Assembly (NCBI GenBank): GCA_037444075.1
Contig: JBBIND010000075.1
Location: 1-21,422 of the forward strand
Direction: 5' to 3'
Source: JBBIND01 sp037444075
Lineage (GTDB): Bacteria > Acidobacteriota > Terriglobia > Bryobacterales > Bryobacteraceae
Length of the DNA stretch: 21,422 nt
The first letter of the stretch is position 1. Every line of letters starts with the position of its first letter. Made by a program: the position numbers and the translations under genes. A model generated the notes under the pieces. It did no database searches. It was given only the letters and a program-made list of their open reading frames with translations, and had not been told where the DNA came from. This document shows, piece after piece, positions 13,622 to 21,422 of the stretch.

Positions 13622-15169
13622 ATGGGAGGTACAGTGGAATCTCAATCTCTCAAAGACCGGGATGGTGATGGTTGTGCTGCCCACCCCGCGAACCCGGAGC
13701 AGGCAGGGCGGAACTCGCACCTCCCGTTGGAGCACTTTCTTGCCAAGCCGATTGTCCGCAGGCTGCTGGCTGCAGCTACCGCCACCAACGGGGCCGGGGA
13801 ATGTTTCTTTGAACGGCTCTGCCGCCACTACAACAACCCGGCGAAGAGCCTTTGGGAACGGTGGAAGTGGTTCATTCCGGGGCGCTTGATCGACTTCGTC
13901 CTATGGCGGACGGGGCTCGACAAGCAGCACATGACGGAAAAGCTCTTTCACCATCAGCCCACCGTTCGGGCTCTTGCGCTAACCGGCCGGAGCATCGCCC
14001 GGTACGGATTGGGCACTCCCCAACGGTTCGCCGCACCGCTAATGATTGTCTGGAACATCACCCAGGCGTGCAATCTCCGATGCAGCCACTGCTACCAAAG
14101 CGCTACGCCCAAGCCCGCAGCCGATGAACTGAGCCTGGATGAGAAACTGGCGGCAGTCGACCAAATGGGGGCCGCGGGCGTGCCTTTTCTGGCGATTGCA
14201 GGAGGCGAGCCCCTGACGACCAGGCACCTCTGGCCGGTTCTCGAGCGCGCCCGGCAGCGACGAATCCATACCACGCTGGCAACGAACGGTACACTCCTGA
14301 CGGCGGAGAATGCCGCGCGCCTGAAGGAAGCCGGTGTCAAGTACGTGGATGTGAGCGTCGACAGCCTCGCCGCCGACGAACACGACCGCTTCCGGGGCAG
14401 GAACGGCGCCTGGGAGAAAGCCATCCGAGGAATTAGGAATTCCGTGGAAGCCGGAATTCGCACCGGCTTCGCCACGTGTTTCACCAGAAACACGGTCGAA
14501 AAAGTAGACGAGGTGGTGGAGTTCGCCATTTCGCTCGGTTGCCGCACGTTCTCGCACTTCAATTTCATCCCTGTCGGCCGAGGCGCTGAGATGCTCGACG
14601 AGGACCTCACGCCCACTCAGCGCGAGTGGTTGCTGCGCAGGCTGGTTGCCCATCTTCAGGAAGGCCGGATCGGGGTCATCTCCACCGCGCCTCAATTGGG
14701 GCGCTCCTGCGTGGCATACGCCCCGCCCGAGGGAATCTTCGCGACCGGACATGCCGGCTCCGGGCCCGGAGGGAAAACCAAAGTCCTTTCGCGCTATATC
14801 GGCGGGTGCGGAGCCGGGCGCTGTTATTGTGCCCTGCAGCCTAACGGGGATATCACCCCGTGCGTTTACATCTCCTCACGCCGGGTGGGCAGTCTTAAGG
14901 AGCAGACGATCGAGGAGATTTGGAAATGCCCGTTGTTCGATGTGCTTTCTGACCGCAGCGACCGCCGTCACCACTGCGTGGTTTGCGACTACCGCGCCTA
15001 TTGCGGGGGCTGCCGGGCAAGAGCTTTGGCCTACACGGACGACATCCGCGCCGGCGATCCGGGCTGCCGGAACAACCGCGATTTGTGGGACTCGCTGGTC
15101 GCGGCAAACCATTGCAGTCAATGTGCTTCGGAGGATGCGGAGGTATCCGGGCAGCTGGGAACGCGCTGA
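13622..15169 (+). CDS. Radical SAM/SPASM-domain enzyme
   Basis: A 515-residue radical S-adenosylmethionine enzyme. The [4Fe-4S] motif CNLRCSHC has Cys150, 154 and 157; the SAM-binding GGEP is at 194-197 and the TIM-barrel core continues to about 360. The C-terminal SPASM-type region carries Cys396, 401, 403, 414, 452, 455, 461, 464 and 482 (GGCGAGRCYC, TPCVY, CVVCDYRAYCGGC), enough for one or two auxiliary iron-sulfur clusters. An extra CSQC (498-501) sits near the end. About 140 residues precede the radical SAM core and match no fold I recognise. SPASM enzymes modify peptides or make cofactors; no substrate peptide is certain here. The ATG at 13622 lacks a strong ribosome site; a GTG at 13634 follows GGAGGT closely and is an alternative start. 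Confidence 0.9.
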   Translation: MGGTVESQSLKDRDGDGCAAHPANPEQAGRNSHLPLEHFLAKPIVRRLLAAATATNGAGECFFERLCRHYNNPAKSLWERWKWFIPGRLIDFVLWRTGLDKQHMTEKLFHHQPTVRALALTGRSIARYGLGTPQRFAAPLMIVWNITQACNLRCSHCYQSATPKPAADELSLDEKLAAVDQMGAAGVPFLAIAGGEPLTTRHLWPVLERARQRRIHTTLATNGTLLTAENAARLKEAGVKYVDVSVDSLAADEHDRFRGRNGAWEKAIRGIRNSVEAGIRTGFATCFTRNTVEKVDEVVEFAISLGCRTFSHFNFIPVGRGAEMLDEDLTPTQREWLLRRLVAHLQEGRIGVISTAPQLGRSCVAYAPPEGIFATGHAGSGPGGKTKVLSRYIGGCGAGRCYCALQPNGDITPCVYISSRRVGSLKEQTIEEIWKCPLFDVLSDRSDRRHHCVVCDYRAYCGGCRARALAYTDDIRAGDPGCRNNRDLWDSLVAANHCSQCASEDAEVSGQLGTR

Positions 15170-15173
15170 GTCT

Positions 15174-15214
15174 GGGGGTGAAAACCGATCAGGAGGGAAG
15201 ATCTCGGCAACCCC
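15174..15214 (+). other. Two-step hairpin after the radical SAM stop codon
   Basis: GGGGT (15175-15179) pairs with ACCCC (15210-15214), and inside it CCGATC (15185-15190) pairs with GATC-T-CGG (15200-15207, one bulged T). There is no T-run, so it may stabilise the 3' end or assist factor-dependent termination. Further downstream ACCCCG (15293-15298) can pair with CGGGGT (15340-15345). I could not match this region to a known riboswitch class. Confidence 0.35.
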
Positions 15215-15414
15215 TCGGCCCCAATGGAATAGGAAAGTAGACGCTCACGATCGGGCGGGTCCTTCCCGGGGCTGGCCCTCATTGACCTTCTAACCCCGCA
15301 CAATCTGCCTGCTATTTGCATAGGGAGCGTAGCCTGCGCCGGGGTAGGGAGTGATCGGCCAGCAGACACGCTCGGGAAGTATGACATGGCAGAGCAGGCA
15401 GAGCATGGCAGGGG

Positions 15415-15475
15415 TTGACTTGCAACTGGTTTACAGGTACAATTATCCTGTAATTCTATATGCAACTAATTTGCA
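15415..15475 (+). promoter_or_regulatory. Near-consensus promoter with overlapping operator-like repeats (TonB receptor)
   Basis: TTGACT (15415-15420) and TACAAT (15438-15443) are 17 nt apart, 5/6 matches each. Two related 15-bp sites lie exactly 40 bp apart: TGCAACTGGTTTACA (15421-15435) between the boxes and TGCAACTAATTTGCA (15461-15475) over the start codon, 12/15 identical; the second is a dyad TGCAA-N5-TTGCA. A third element, TTACAGG-N9-CCTGTAA (15431-15453), is centred on the -10 box. The layout suggests repressor control. The gene is an iron-type receptor, so a Fur-superfamily regulator is a fair guess, but the classical Fur box is not present. Confidence 0.7.
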
Positions 15476-17865
15476 AGAAGATCCTTCGAACGTTAACAGC
15501 GCTTGGTTTGCTCGCTGTCATTATCCCAGAAGCAAGCGCCAACATCTTGAAAACACAAGGCAGTGTTGAGGATAGCAGTGGGGCGGCGATTCCAGGCGCC
15601 GACATCCTGGCGGTGCTTGCGGATGGCTCCATGCGACGCAGCACCACCTCAGATTACGCAGGCAAGTTTCAACTGGAGGTGCCCTCTCCAGGCGAGTATA
15701 CGGTGACCGTCAGCCGGGCTGGTTTCGCCGTATCGCGGTTCAGCATGGTCATCGGCGCAGGCGAGCTGGCTCCGCTGGTGGTGGTGCTGCAACCGGCGGT
15801 GCTGGCGCAGGAAATCGCCGTGGCTGCCAACCTGATTGCGGGAACGCCGGAAGTTGTCAGCCGCACGCCGGGTTCGGTGGAAGTCATCAGTCCGGACATG
15901 CTGAGGCAAACGCATGCGTTCAGCTTTGATGAAGCTCTGCGCAAAGCGGCGGGTGTGTACGCCCGGCCGGAGGAAGGTTTCAGCCTGCGGCCAAACATCA
16001 GCATCCGAGGCTTGGACCCGACGCGGAGCCGGCGCGTGCTGCTGTTAGAAGACGGTATTCCTCTCGCCTATGCGCCTTACGGCGACAACGCTTCGTACTA
16101 TCACCCTCCGGTGGACCGTTTTGACTCCATTGAAGTAGTGAAGGGATCCGGGCAGGTGGCCTACGGACCAATGACCGTAGGCGGCGTGGTGAATTACGTC
16201 ACACCGCCCATCCCGGACGCGCCGGCCGGGTCGCTCAGCCTGACGGGCGGCAATCGCGGCTACGGGAATGCCCATCTGCGCTATGGCGGCATGTGGAAGG
16301 GCTCGGGCTTGCTGTTTGACGCCGTGCGCAAACAGGGCCATGGCGCCCGCGACAACGTGCGTAGCGGGCTCAACGACGCGAACTTCAAGCTGCTCACCAC
16401 AGTGTCCGGTTCCCAGGCGTTGTCTTTGAAGGCGAACTACTACGGGGAAGATTCCCGCGTCACCTATACCGGCCTGCGGTTGAATGAATGGCTCGATGAT
16501 CCCCGGCAGAATCCCTTCCGCAACGATGAGTTCATTGGGCGGCGCTGGGGTGCGTCAGCCACGCATGTGGCCAGCCTGGGCGCGGATACTACGCTGACCA
16601 CGAACCTCTACGGTTCCATCTTCCACCGTGACTGGTGGCGGCAGTCCAGCAACTCCGGGCAGCGGCCCAACCGTGCCGCGGAGCCGGCCTGCGGCGGCAT
16701 GGCCAACCTGCTGACCACCTGCGGGAACGAAGGACGTCTTCGGAAATACAACACTTGGGGCATCGACCCGCGCCTGCGCTGGAACCACCGGTTTCTCGGA
16801 GCACGCAGCGAACTCGACGCGGGCTTCCGCGCTCACTTCGAGCGTCAGGAGCGCCTCCAGATGAACGGCTCCTCTCCGCTGGCCCGTACAGGCCTCATTG
16901 TGGAAGACAACCAGAGGACTAACCAGGCGTACTCCGGGTACATCCAAAACCGCTTTCATGTTGGCGCATGGAGCCTCACTCCGGGCATGCGCCTGGAGCA
17001 CGTCCGCTACAGGCGCCTGAACAGGCTGTTCAATTCCGGGCAAGGTGTCTCGGGCAGCACGTCACTCACACAGGCCATCCCGGGTTTCGGCGCGGCCTGG
17101 AACCCCCGGCCCGGGCTCACCGTTTTCGCGGGCATTCACCGCGGTTTCGCGCCGCCTCGTACGGAAGACATCATCAACAACGCCGGCGGTTATGTCGAAT
17201 TGGATTCCGAACTGAGCTGGAGCAAGGAGGTTGGCTTCCGCGCGCGCATCCGGCGCGGCCTCTCGCTAGAGTCCACTTTCTTCCGCATGGACTACTCCAA
17301 CCAGATCATCCCCGCGAACCTCGCCGGAGGCGTCGGCGCCGCACTCACCAGCGCTGGCAGGACCATGCATCAGGGTTTGGAGGTCACGGGCCGATACGAA
17401 ATCCGCGACGCTTTTGGCAGCGGAAACAATTTCTTCCTCCGCGGCGCCTGGACCTGGTTGCCCGTGGCCCGGTTTGAGGACACACGCTACAGCGCTGTGT
17501 CCGGTTTCCGGCACGTGCTGATCACCGGCAACCGCCTGCCCTACGCTTCGCGCTCACTGCTCAACGCTTCCGTCGGCTGGACCGGGAGGAGCGGCATCAA
17601 CGCCCTGCTTGAAGCGGTTCAGACCGGCAGTCAGTTTGGAGACGATCTGAACACCGTGAATCCCACTCCGGATGGCCAGCGCGGCGTGCTGCCCGGTCAC
17701 GTTCTGTGGAACGCCACGCTGAACGTGCCGCTCGAGGCGCGGCGTACGAGCCTGTTCTTCACAGTCAAGAACGTGTTCGACCGGCTTGTGCTGGTTGACC
17801 GAGTGCGCGGGATGATACCGGGTTCTCCTCGCCTGGCTCAGGCGGGGCTGCGCTTTCAATTTTGA
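15460..17865 (+). CDS. TonB-dependent receptor, FecA-like, with N-terminal carboxypeptidase-regulatory domain
   Basis: An 801-residue outer-membrane receptor for TonB-driven uptake. A signal peptide (residues 1-27, ending EASA) is followed by a carboxypeptidase-regulatory-like beta domain (about 31-112), a plug domain (about 125-250) and a barrel ending in the outer-membrane signature LRFQF with terminal Phe. Plug motifs RPNISIRGLDPTRSRRVLLL, APYGD and VVKGSGQVAYGPMTVGGVVN closely resemble FecA-type ferric-dicitrate receptors, so ferric chelate uptake is the best guess; the ligand is inference. The ATG at 15460 has no ribosome site and the predicted transcript leader is only about 10 nt. No FecI/FecR pair or inner-membrane ABC transporter is adjacent. 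It is convergent with the Oar-like receptor. Confidence 0.92.
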   Translation: MQLICKKILRTLTALGLLAVIIPEASANILKTQGSVEDSSGAAIPGADILAVLADGSMRRSTTSDYAGKFQLEVPSPGEYTVTVSRAGFAVSRFSMVIGAGELAPLVVVLQPAVLAQEIAVAANLIAGTPEVVSRTPGSVEVISPDMLRQTHAFSFDEALRKAAGVYARPEEGFSLRPNISIRGLDPTRSRRVLLLEDGIPLAYAPYGDNASYYHPPVDRFDSIEVVKGSGQVAYGPMTVGGVVNYVTPPIPDAPAGSLSLTGGNRGYGNAHLRYGGMWKGSGLLFDAVRKQGHGARDNVRSGLNDANFKLLTTVSGSQALSLKANYYGEDSRVTYTGLRLNEWLDDPRQNPFRNDEFIGRRWGASATHVASLGADTTLTTNLYGSIFHRDWWRQSSNSGQRPNRAAEPACGGMANLLTTCGNEGRLRKYNTWGIDPRLRWNHRFLGARSELDAGFRAHFERQERLQMNGSSPLARTGLIVEDNQRTNQAYSGYIQNRFHVGAWSLTPGMRLEHVRYRRLNRLFNSGQGVSGSTSLTQAIPGFGAAWNPRPGLTVFAGIHRGFAPPRTEDIINNAGGYVELDSELSWSKEVGFRARIRRGLSLESTFFRMDYSNQIIPANLAGGVGAALTSAGRTMHQGLEVTGRYEIRDAFGSGNNFFLRGAWTWLPVARFEDTRYSAVSGFRHVLITGNRLPYASRSLLNASVGWTGRSGINALLEAVQTGSQFGDDLNTVNPTPDGQRGVLPGHVLWNATLNVPLEARRTSLFFTVKNVFDRLVLVDRVRGMIPGSPRLAQAGLRFQF

Positions 17866-17891
17866 TCTCCCTGGACTGGACCAGAAACACG

Positions 17892-17926
17892 ACCGGCGGC
17901 GCCACCTGGCGAGTGACGCCGCCGGT
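17892..17926. terminator. Bidirectional terminator-like hairpin between convergent receptors
   Basis: ACCGGCGGCG (17892-17901) pairs perfectly with CGCCGCCGGT (17917-17926) around a 15-nt loop. TTTCT follows on the plus strand, and AGAAAC on the other flank provides a GTTTCT on the minus strand. It lies between two convergent stop codons, which supports a shared terminator. Confidence 0.75.
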
Positions 17927-17967
17927 TTCTCCTCAACCCTCTTAAGCGGACTGCCGGTCACAGCCCG

Positions 17968-20900
17968 TCAAAAGGCATAGCGGAAACCCAATTCAATACT
18001 TCTCGGCAGATTGATCTGCTGGATGGAGACCACACCGAACAGCGGCGAAGTGGGGCTGGTGTTCGGAAAGCCGAAAACCGGCGTGTTGGAGAAGTTGAAC
18101 GCGGAAATCCTAAGTTGGGCTTTATGTCCTTCGCGGACGGGGAATTCCCGCAACAGCGTCAGATCAAACTGCGGCGCAGCGTGACGGCGTATGTTGGGGC
18201 TGCGCAACGGCGTGACGCGGAGCGTATCCGGAGCGCGTTGCACCCAGATTTCCGGTGAAGTGTTGAACCAGCGGCCCAGCGAGCGTCCGGTCTTCAGGCG
18301 TGGATCACCGTGGATATAGAAATCCGGATAGCTCATGGGCGTTCCAGATTGCATCACCCCGGACCAGCTCACCTGCCAGTTGCCCGCCAGCCAGTTGGCC
18401 ACACCGGACCGCGCCCACCTGCGCCGGTGGCCGAAAGGAAACTCATACATCCCGCTGAGCACCAGCCGCTGAGGAACGTCGAATGAGGTAAGTTCCCTGG
18501 CGAGGGCGGTGTCCTGCGCATTGAGATAGGAAACCGCTTCCATGGTCTTGGACGTGGTGTAGGAAGCCAGCACCGAGAAACCCTGCTTGAAGCGCCGCTC
18601 GGCTTTCATTTGCAGCGAGTGGTACCAGCTTCTTCCGAGGCTCATCCCGTTCATGGTGACGCCGGTGAAATGCGGGTATTGCGTCATCAGGTTGCGGCGT
18701 TGGATGGTCGGCTGCGCGCCGCGCGAAGTGTTGCGGGGAAGCACGTCGTAGAACGGATTGGGAACCACCGTGGAAAGGTAAGGCGTGCCCAGCGCAAGCT
18801 GCTCCGCGGTCAGGAAGCTCATGCCCTTGCCGACCTGCAGCTGCCGCGTGTTGCTGCCCACATAGCTGGCTTCGAGCAACAAGCCCGGCGTGAGTTCGTA
18901 CTGGAAACCAAGCGAGTACTGCCACACGTTGGGGATGCGCCGGCGGGGATCGTTGAAGCTGATGGACGAACCCACTTGGGTGGACAGTCCCTGGCTTGCT
19001 CCCGGCGGCTGGATGAGGCCTTCCGGAAAGGGATTCGCCAGCACGTTGAATGGCCGGAAGTCCGGCGTGCTGGTCTGCGCGCTGGTGGACTGCGAGAACC
19101 CCACCGTGCCTCCGAACTCAACGGTGGGCAAGTAATAGCGCCCGATTCCGCCCCGCAACACGAGGGGTTTCGTTCGCAGCAGTTTGGCAGCCAGGCCCAG
19201 ACGCGGCTGGATGTTATTCCAGTCTCCGTCGAAAGCGCCGCGCGGCACCCCATTTACTCCCGCAAACAACAACCCGCCACGCAGGTCGAGCCCCGGCACC
19301 TGGTAGGGGCTGCGCGCGGCGAAATCGAAGCCCCGGTTCTGGCGATTGAACCTCTCCACCGGCGGGGCTTCGTGATCCCACCTCAAGCCGAGGTTGAGCG
19401 TCAGGCTGCGGGTCACCTGCCAGTCATCCTGGAAGTACAGCACCGGGTAACGCCAGCCCACATAGGGCATGTCGTTGAGGGCGACGCTGGCGCTGCTCAT
19501 GTAGCCCAGGAGGAAACTGGCGATGGCGTTGCCTGCGTTCGGGTCGCTGACCTGCGGGTTGGAACTGGTCCAGCTTCGCGTAAAGGCGAACGTGCCGCTG
19601 GCATTTCCGCGGCCGATGCTGGCGTAGTGCATGACGCGGAACTCAGCGCCAAATTTCACCGAGTGCGCGCCGGCCACCTTCACGAGGCCCGCTTGGGCCG
19701 TGTAGGTTTCGCTGGGGACGATATTCCATTCGCTGAGGCTGGTTTGCAGGTAGTTCTCAAAAGTGAATTGCGGGTACTTGTCCGGCATCTGCAACTGGCT
19801 CACGAGGTTCCTGGGCAGGCCCAGCGCGGAGATGTCCTGCGGAGTGAACTTGCTGAGCTGCTTGAATCGGTTGAAGCCGAACCGGCCGCTGAAGACGGTG
19901 CGCGGCGAGAGCGTCCCGACGAGATCCAGGACGGCTCCGTCGTTGCGGCGCCCGGCGTGAATCTGCCGGCGCGCCGGAGTCTCCCAACCCCAGTAGTTGA
20001 TGCGGCCGCCATCGCGGTAGTTGTGCATCCAGCGCCCGTACATCTTCCAGGCGGCGTTGAGGTTGTGGTCCACGCGTCCGATCAGGTTTATGAAATCGGT
20101 GTCTTCCGTAACGTTCGCCCCAAACCAGTTGTTCATCTTCGTTATGGGGTCGCCTGGCTGATTGGGCAGCGGGATGTCGTCCAGCACGCGCAAGGCGATG
20201 GGTTCCATGCGGCTGCGCGGAACCCGGTTGCCTGGGAACGGGTGACGCAGGTTCTGCAGGTTGGTGAGGCTGAGGGCGCGGCTGCTCACGAAGGCCGGGT
20301 TCGGGTAGACAGTCAGCGGGTCAAAGATCGTGTACAACCGGTTGGCGGGCGTAAAGGTCTGTGAGAAGTCACCGCTCTTCTGCTCGGGTGTGGGCACGGA
20401 CCCCTGTGCGGGCTGCGGGGTCGATTCACGGTACTTTTCCAACGCGAACATGAAGAACGTGCGGTTGCGCCCCTTGTAGAGCCTGGGCAAGAGTACAGGA
20501 CCGCCGATCTGGAAACCGTACTGATCAATGACTCGCTTGGCCCGCGGCTGGTTGGAGGCGTTGTTGGCGTACTGGTTGGCTTCCAGCCCCGTGCGGCGCA
20601 GGTACTCGTACACCGCTCCCCGGAAGCTGTTAGCGCCGGACTTGATGGAGACGCTGATGATGCCTCCCCCGGTGCGCCCGTATTGCGAGTCGTAGGTGTT
20701 GGTCTGGATCTTGAATTCCTGCGTGGCTTCCACGGGCGGCACGTAGGCGAGGTTGGAGCGCCCGGTGTTGGCATTGTTGGAGACGCCGTCGATCTGATAC
20801 TCGTTCACGCCGGAACGGCCGCCATTGATGGAGAAGTCGGCGATGGCGCCGTTGTCGAACGGGCGGAAGTACAGCAGGCTGCCGGTATATTGGACGCCCG

Positions 20901-21366
20901 TCGCCAGGTTCATCAGGGTGAATGGGTTCTTGCTGTTGAGCGGCAGTTCGCTGATGACGCGGTTTTCCACTACCTGGCCGCGGTTGCTCGATGAAACCTC
21001 GAGCAGCGGCGCCTCGGCGGTGACGGTGACGCTATCTGACACCTGGCCTACTTCGAGGCGTATGTCCACCCGTAGGCGGTCGCTGACGCGCAACTCAATC
21101 GGGCTGCGCTCGAACGCTTTGAATCCCTGCTGTTCGGCGCGCACCCGGTACGTCCCGGGTTGAAGGAACGGAACGAGGTAGCTACCTTCGCTATTGGTGG
21201 TCGTCGATGTGGAAACGCCGGTTTCGAGGTTGGAAGCCACGACGGTCACGCCGGGCACGGCGGCGCCGGTCGGGTCCGTCAGGGTCCCCAGCAAGGTTGC
21301 CCGATATTCCTGGGAAAAGCAGGCGGCCGCCAACACGGCTGCCAGTGCGGTCTTTCGCCCGAGCAT
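17968..21366 (-). CDS. Oar-like TonB-dependent receptor with carboxypeptidase-regulatory domain
   Basis: A very large (1132-residue) outer-membrane protein of the type abundant in Acidobacteriota. It has a signal peptide (MLGRKTALAAVLAAACFSQE), then a carboxypeptidase-regulatory-like domain (about 22-108, with GTLTDPTGAAVPGVTV and LQPGTYRVRAE). A plug follows (about 115-250, including ISELPLNSKNPFTLMNLATG and the GGGIISVSIKSGANSFRG segment), then a long barrel ending in ELGFRYAF with terminal Phe. The start is supported by GGAGG six bases before the ATG. The frame is intact over 3.4 kb. Family members are thought to import large or complex substrates or act in outer-membrane adhesion; nothing here identifies the ligand. 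No SusD-like partner is seen within the window; genes beyond base 21422 are unknown. Confidence 0.93.
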   Translation of the reverse strand: MLGRKTALAAVLAAACFSQEYRATLLGTLTDPTGAAVPGVTVVASNLETGVSTSTTTNSEGSYLVPFLQPGTYRVRAEQQGFKAFERSPIELRVSDRLRVDIRLEVGQVSDSVTVTAEAPLLEVSSSNRGQVVENRVISELPLNSKNPFTLMNLATGVQYTGSLLYFRPFDNGAIADFSINGGRSGVNEYQIDGVSNNANTGRSNLAYVPPVEATQEFKIQTNTYDSQYGRTGGGIISVSIKSGANSFRGAVYEYLRRTGLEANQYANNASNQPRAKRVIDQYGFQIGGPVLLPRLYKGRNRTFFMFALEKYRESTPQPAQGSVPTPEQKSGDFSQTFTPANRLYTIFDPLTVYPNPAFVSSRALSLTNLQNLRHPFPGNRVPRSRMEPIALRVLDDIPLPNQPGDPITKMNNWFGANVTEDTDFINLIGRVDHNLNAAWKMYGRWMHNYRDGGRINYWGWETPARRQIHAGRRNDGAVLDLVGTLSPRTVFSGRFGFNRFKQLSKFTPQDISALGLPRNLVSQLQMPDKYPQFTFENYLQTSLSEWNIVPSETYTAQAGLVKVAGAHSVKFGAEFRVMHYASIGRGNASGTFAFTRSWTSSNPQVSDPNAGNAIASFLLGYMSSASVALNDMPYVGWRYPVLYFQDDWQVTRSLTLNLGLRWDHEAPPVERFNRQNRGFDFAARSPYQVPGLDLRGGLLFAGVNGVPRGAFDGDWNNIQPRLGLAAKLLRTKPLVLRGGIGRYYLPTVEFGGTVGFSQSTSAQTSTPDFRPFNVLANPFPEGLIQPPGASQGLSTQVGSSISFNDPRRRIPNVWQYSLGFQYELTPGLLLEASYVGSNTRQLQVGKGMSFLTAEQLALGTPYLSTVVPNPFYDVLPRNTSRGAQPTIQRRNLMTQYPHFTGVTMNGMSLGRSWYHSLQMKAERRFKQGFSVLASYTTSKTMEAVSYLNAQDTALARELTSFDVPQRLVLSGMYEFPFGHRRRWARSGVANWLAGNWQVSWSGVMQSGTPMSYPDFYIHGDPRLKTGRSLGRWFNTSPEIWVQRAPDTLRVTPLRSPNIRRHAAPQFDLTLLREFPVREGHKAQLRISAFNFSNTPVFGFPNTSPTSPLFGVVSIQQINLPRSIELGFRYAF

Positions 21367-21387
21367 ACTAAACCTCCGCTCGCAGTG

Positions 21388-21404
21388 GTCTGCTTGAGGC
21401 AGAC
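21388..21404 (-). promoter_or_regulatory. Inverted repeat upstream of the Oar-like receptor
   Basis: GTCTGC-TTGAG-GCAGAC (21388-21404) is a perfect 6-bp inverted repeat with a 5-nt loop, ending 21 nt before the start codon and just upstream of the ribosome site. It could be an operator or a leader hairpin. A CATAAA on the minus strand beyond it is a poor -10 candidate; any -35 would be at or past the window edge. Confidence 0.45.
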
Positions 21405-21422
21405 TTTATGCAATGCTCGCGC

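Noticed and set aside
14039..14752. 237-residue minus-strand frame opposite the radical SAM gene
   Set aside because: Antisense shadow with no protein features; the plus strand holds the conserved cysteine motifs.
15170..15459. Possible cobalamin or other riboswitch ahead of the TonB receptor
   Set aside because: No B12-box or other class consensus is found, and the predicted transcription start lies downstream of the structured part.
15415..15475. Classical GATAAT-type Fur box at the receptor promoter
   Set aside because: The sequence does not match that consensus; only an unnamed dyad motif can be reported.
18610..20364. 584-residue open frame on the plus strand opposite the Oar-like receptor
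   Set aside because: Antisense to a well-supported receptor; composition is typical of a GC-rich shadow frame and no domain is visible.

Overview
The window looks like a chromosomal segment of a GC-rich Acidobacteriota bacterium, most likely of the Bryobacterales/Solibacter type. The evidence is protein style: a 1132-residue Oar-like TonB-dependent receptor with an N-terminal carboxypeptidase-regulatory domain, a second TonB receptor built the same way, a Tat-exported oxidoreductase, a DUF4139 envelope protein and short mixed-strand operons. The taxonomic call is inference; there is no rRNA here. I see no tRNA, rRNA, insertion sequence, integrase or CRISPR array.

Left part (1-4.2 kb): a minus-strand run reads OmpR-type response regulator, STAS-domain protein, CoA-disulfide-reductase-like flavoprotein and NuoI-type 2[4Fe-4S] protein. 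The last three are tightly spaced. Diverging from it is a pentapeptide-repeat protein with an unusually regular beta-helix and a one-per-coil cysteine ladder.

Middle part (4.2-10.5 kb): a minus-strand envelope group (DUF4139 protein, small one-pass membrane protein, LolA-like periplasmic protein) is preceded by a YjbQ-family enzyme. Next comes the most interesting pair. A kexin-like S8 protease with a P domain and no visible signal peptide has its own N-terminal propeptide-like region, and a divergently transcribed neighbour (7961-8449) encodes what looks like a free-standing copy of that region. I read this as a candidate protease/inhibitor (or chaperone/immunity) pair.

Right part (10.5-21.4 kb): two paralogous D-2-hydroxyacid dehydrogenases face each other and end in one shared 16-bp palindrome that contains both stop codons. 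Both carry export signals, one Sec-like and one Tat. A GYD-domain protein and a radical SAM/SPASM enzyme follow. A FecA-like TonB receptor comes next, with a near-consensus promoter overlaid by operator-like repeats, consistent with repressor control of iron uptake. A strong inverted repeat separates it from the convergent Oar-like receptor that fills the right end.
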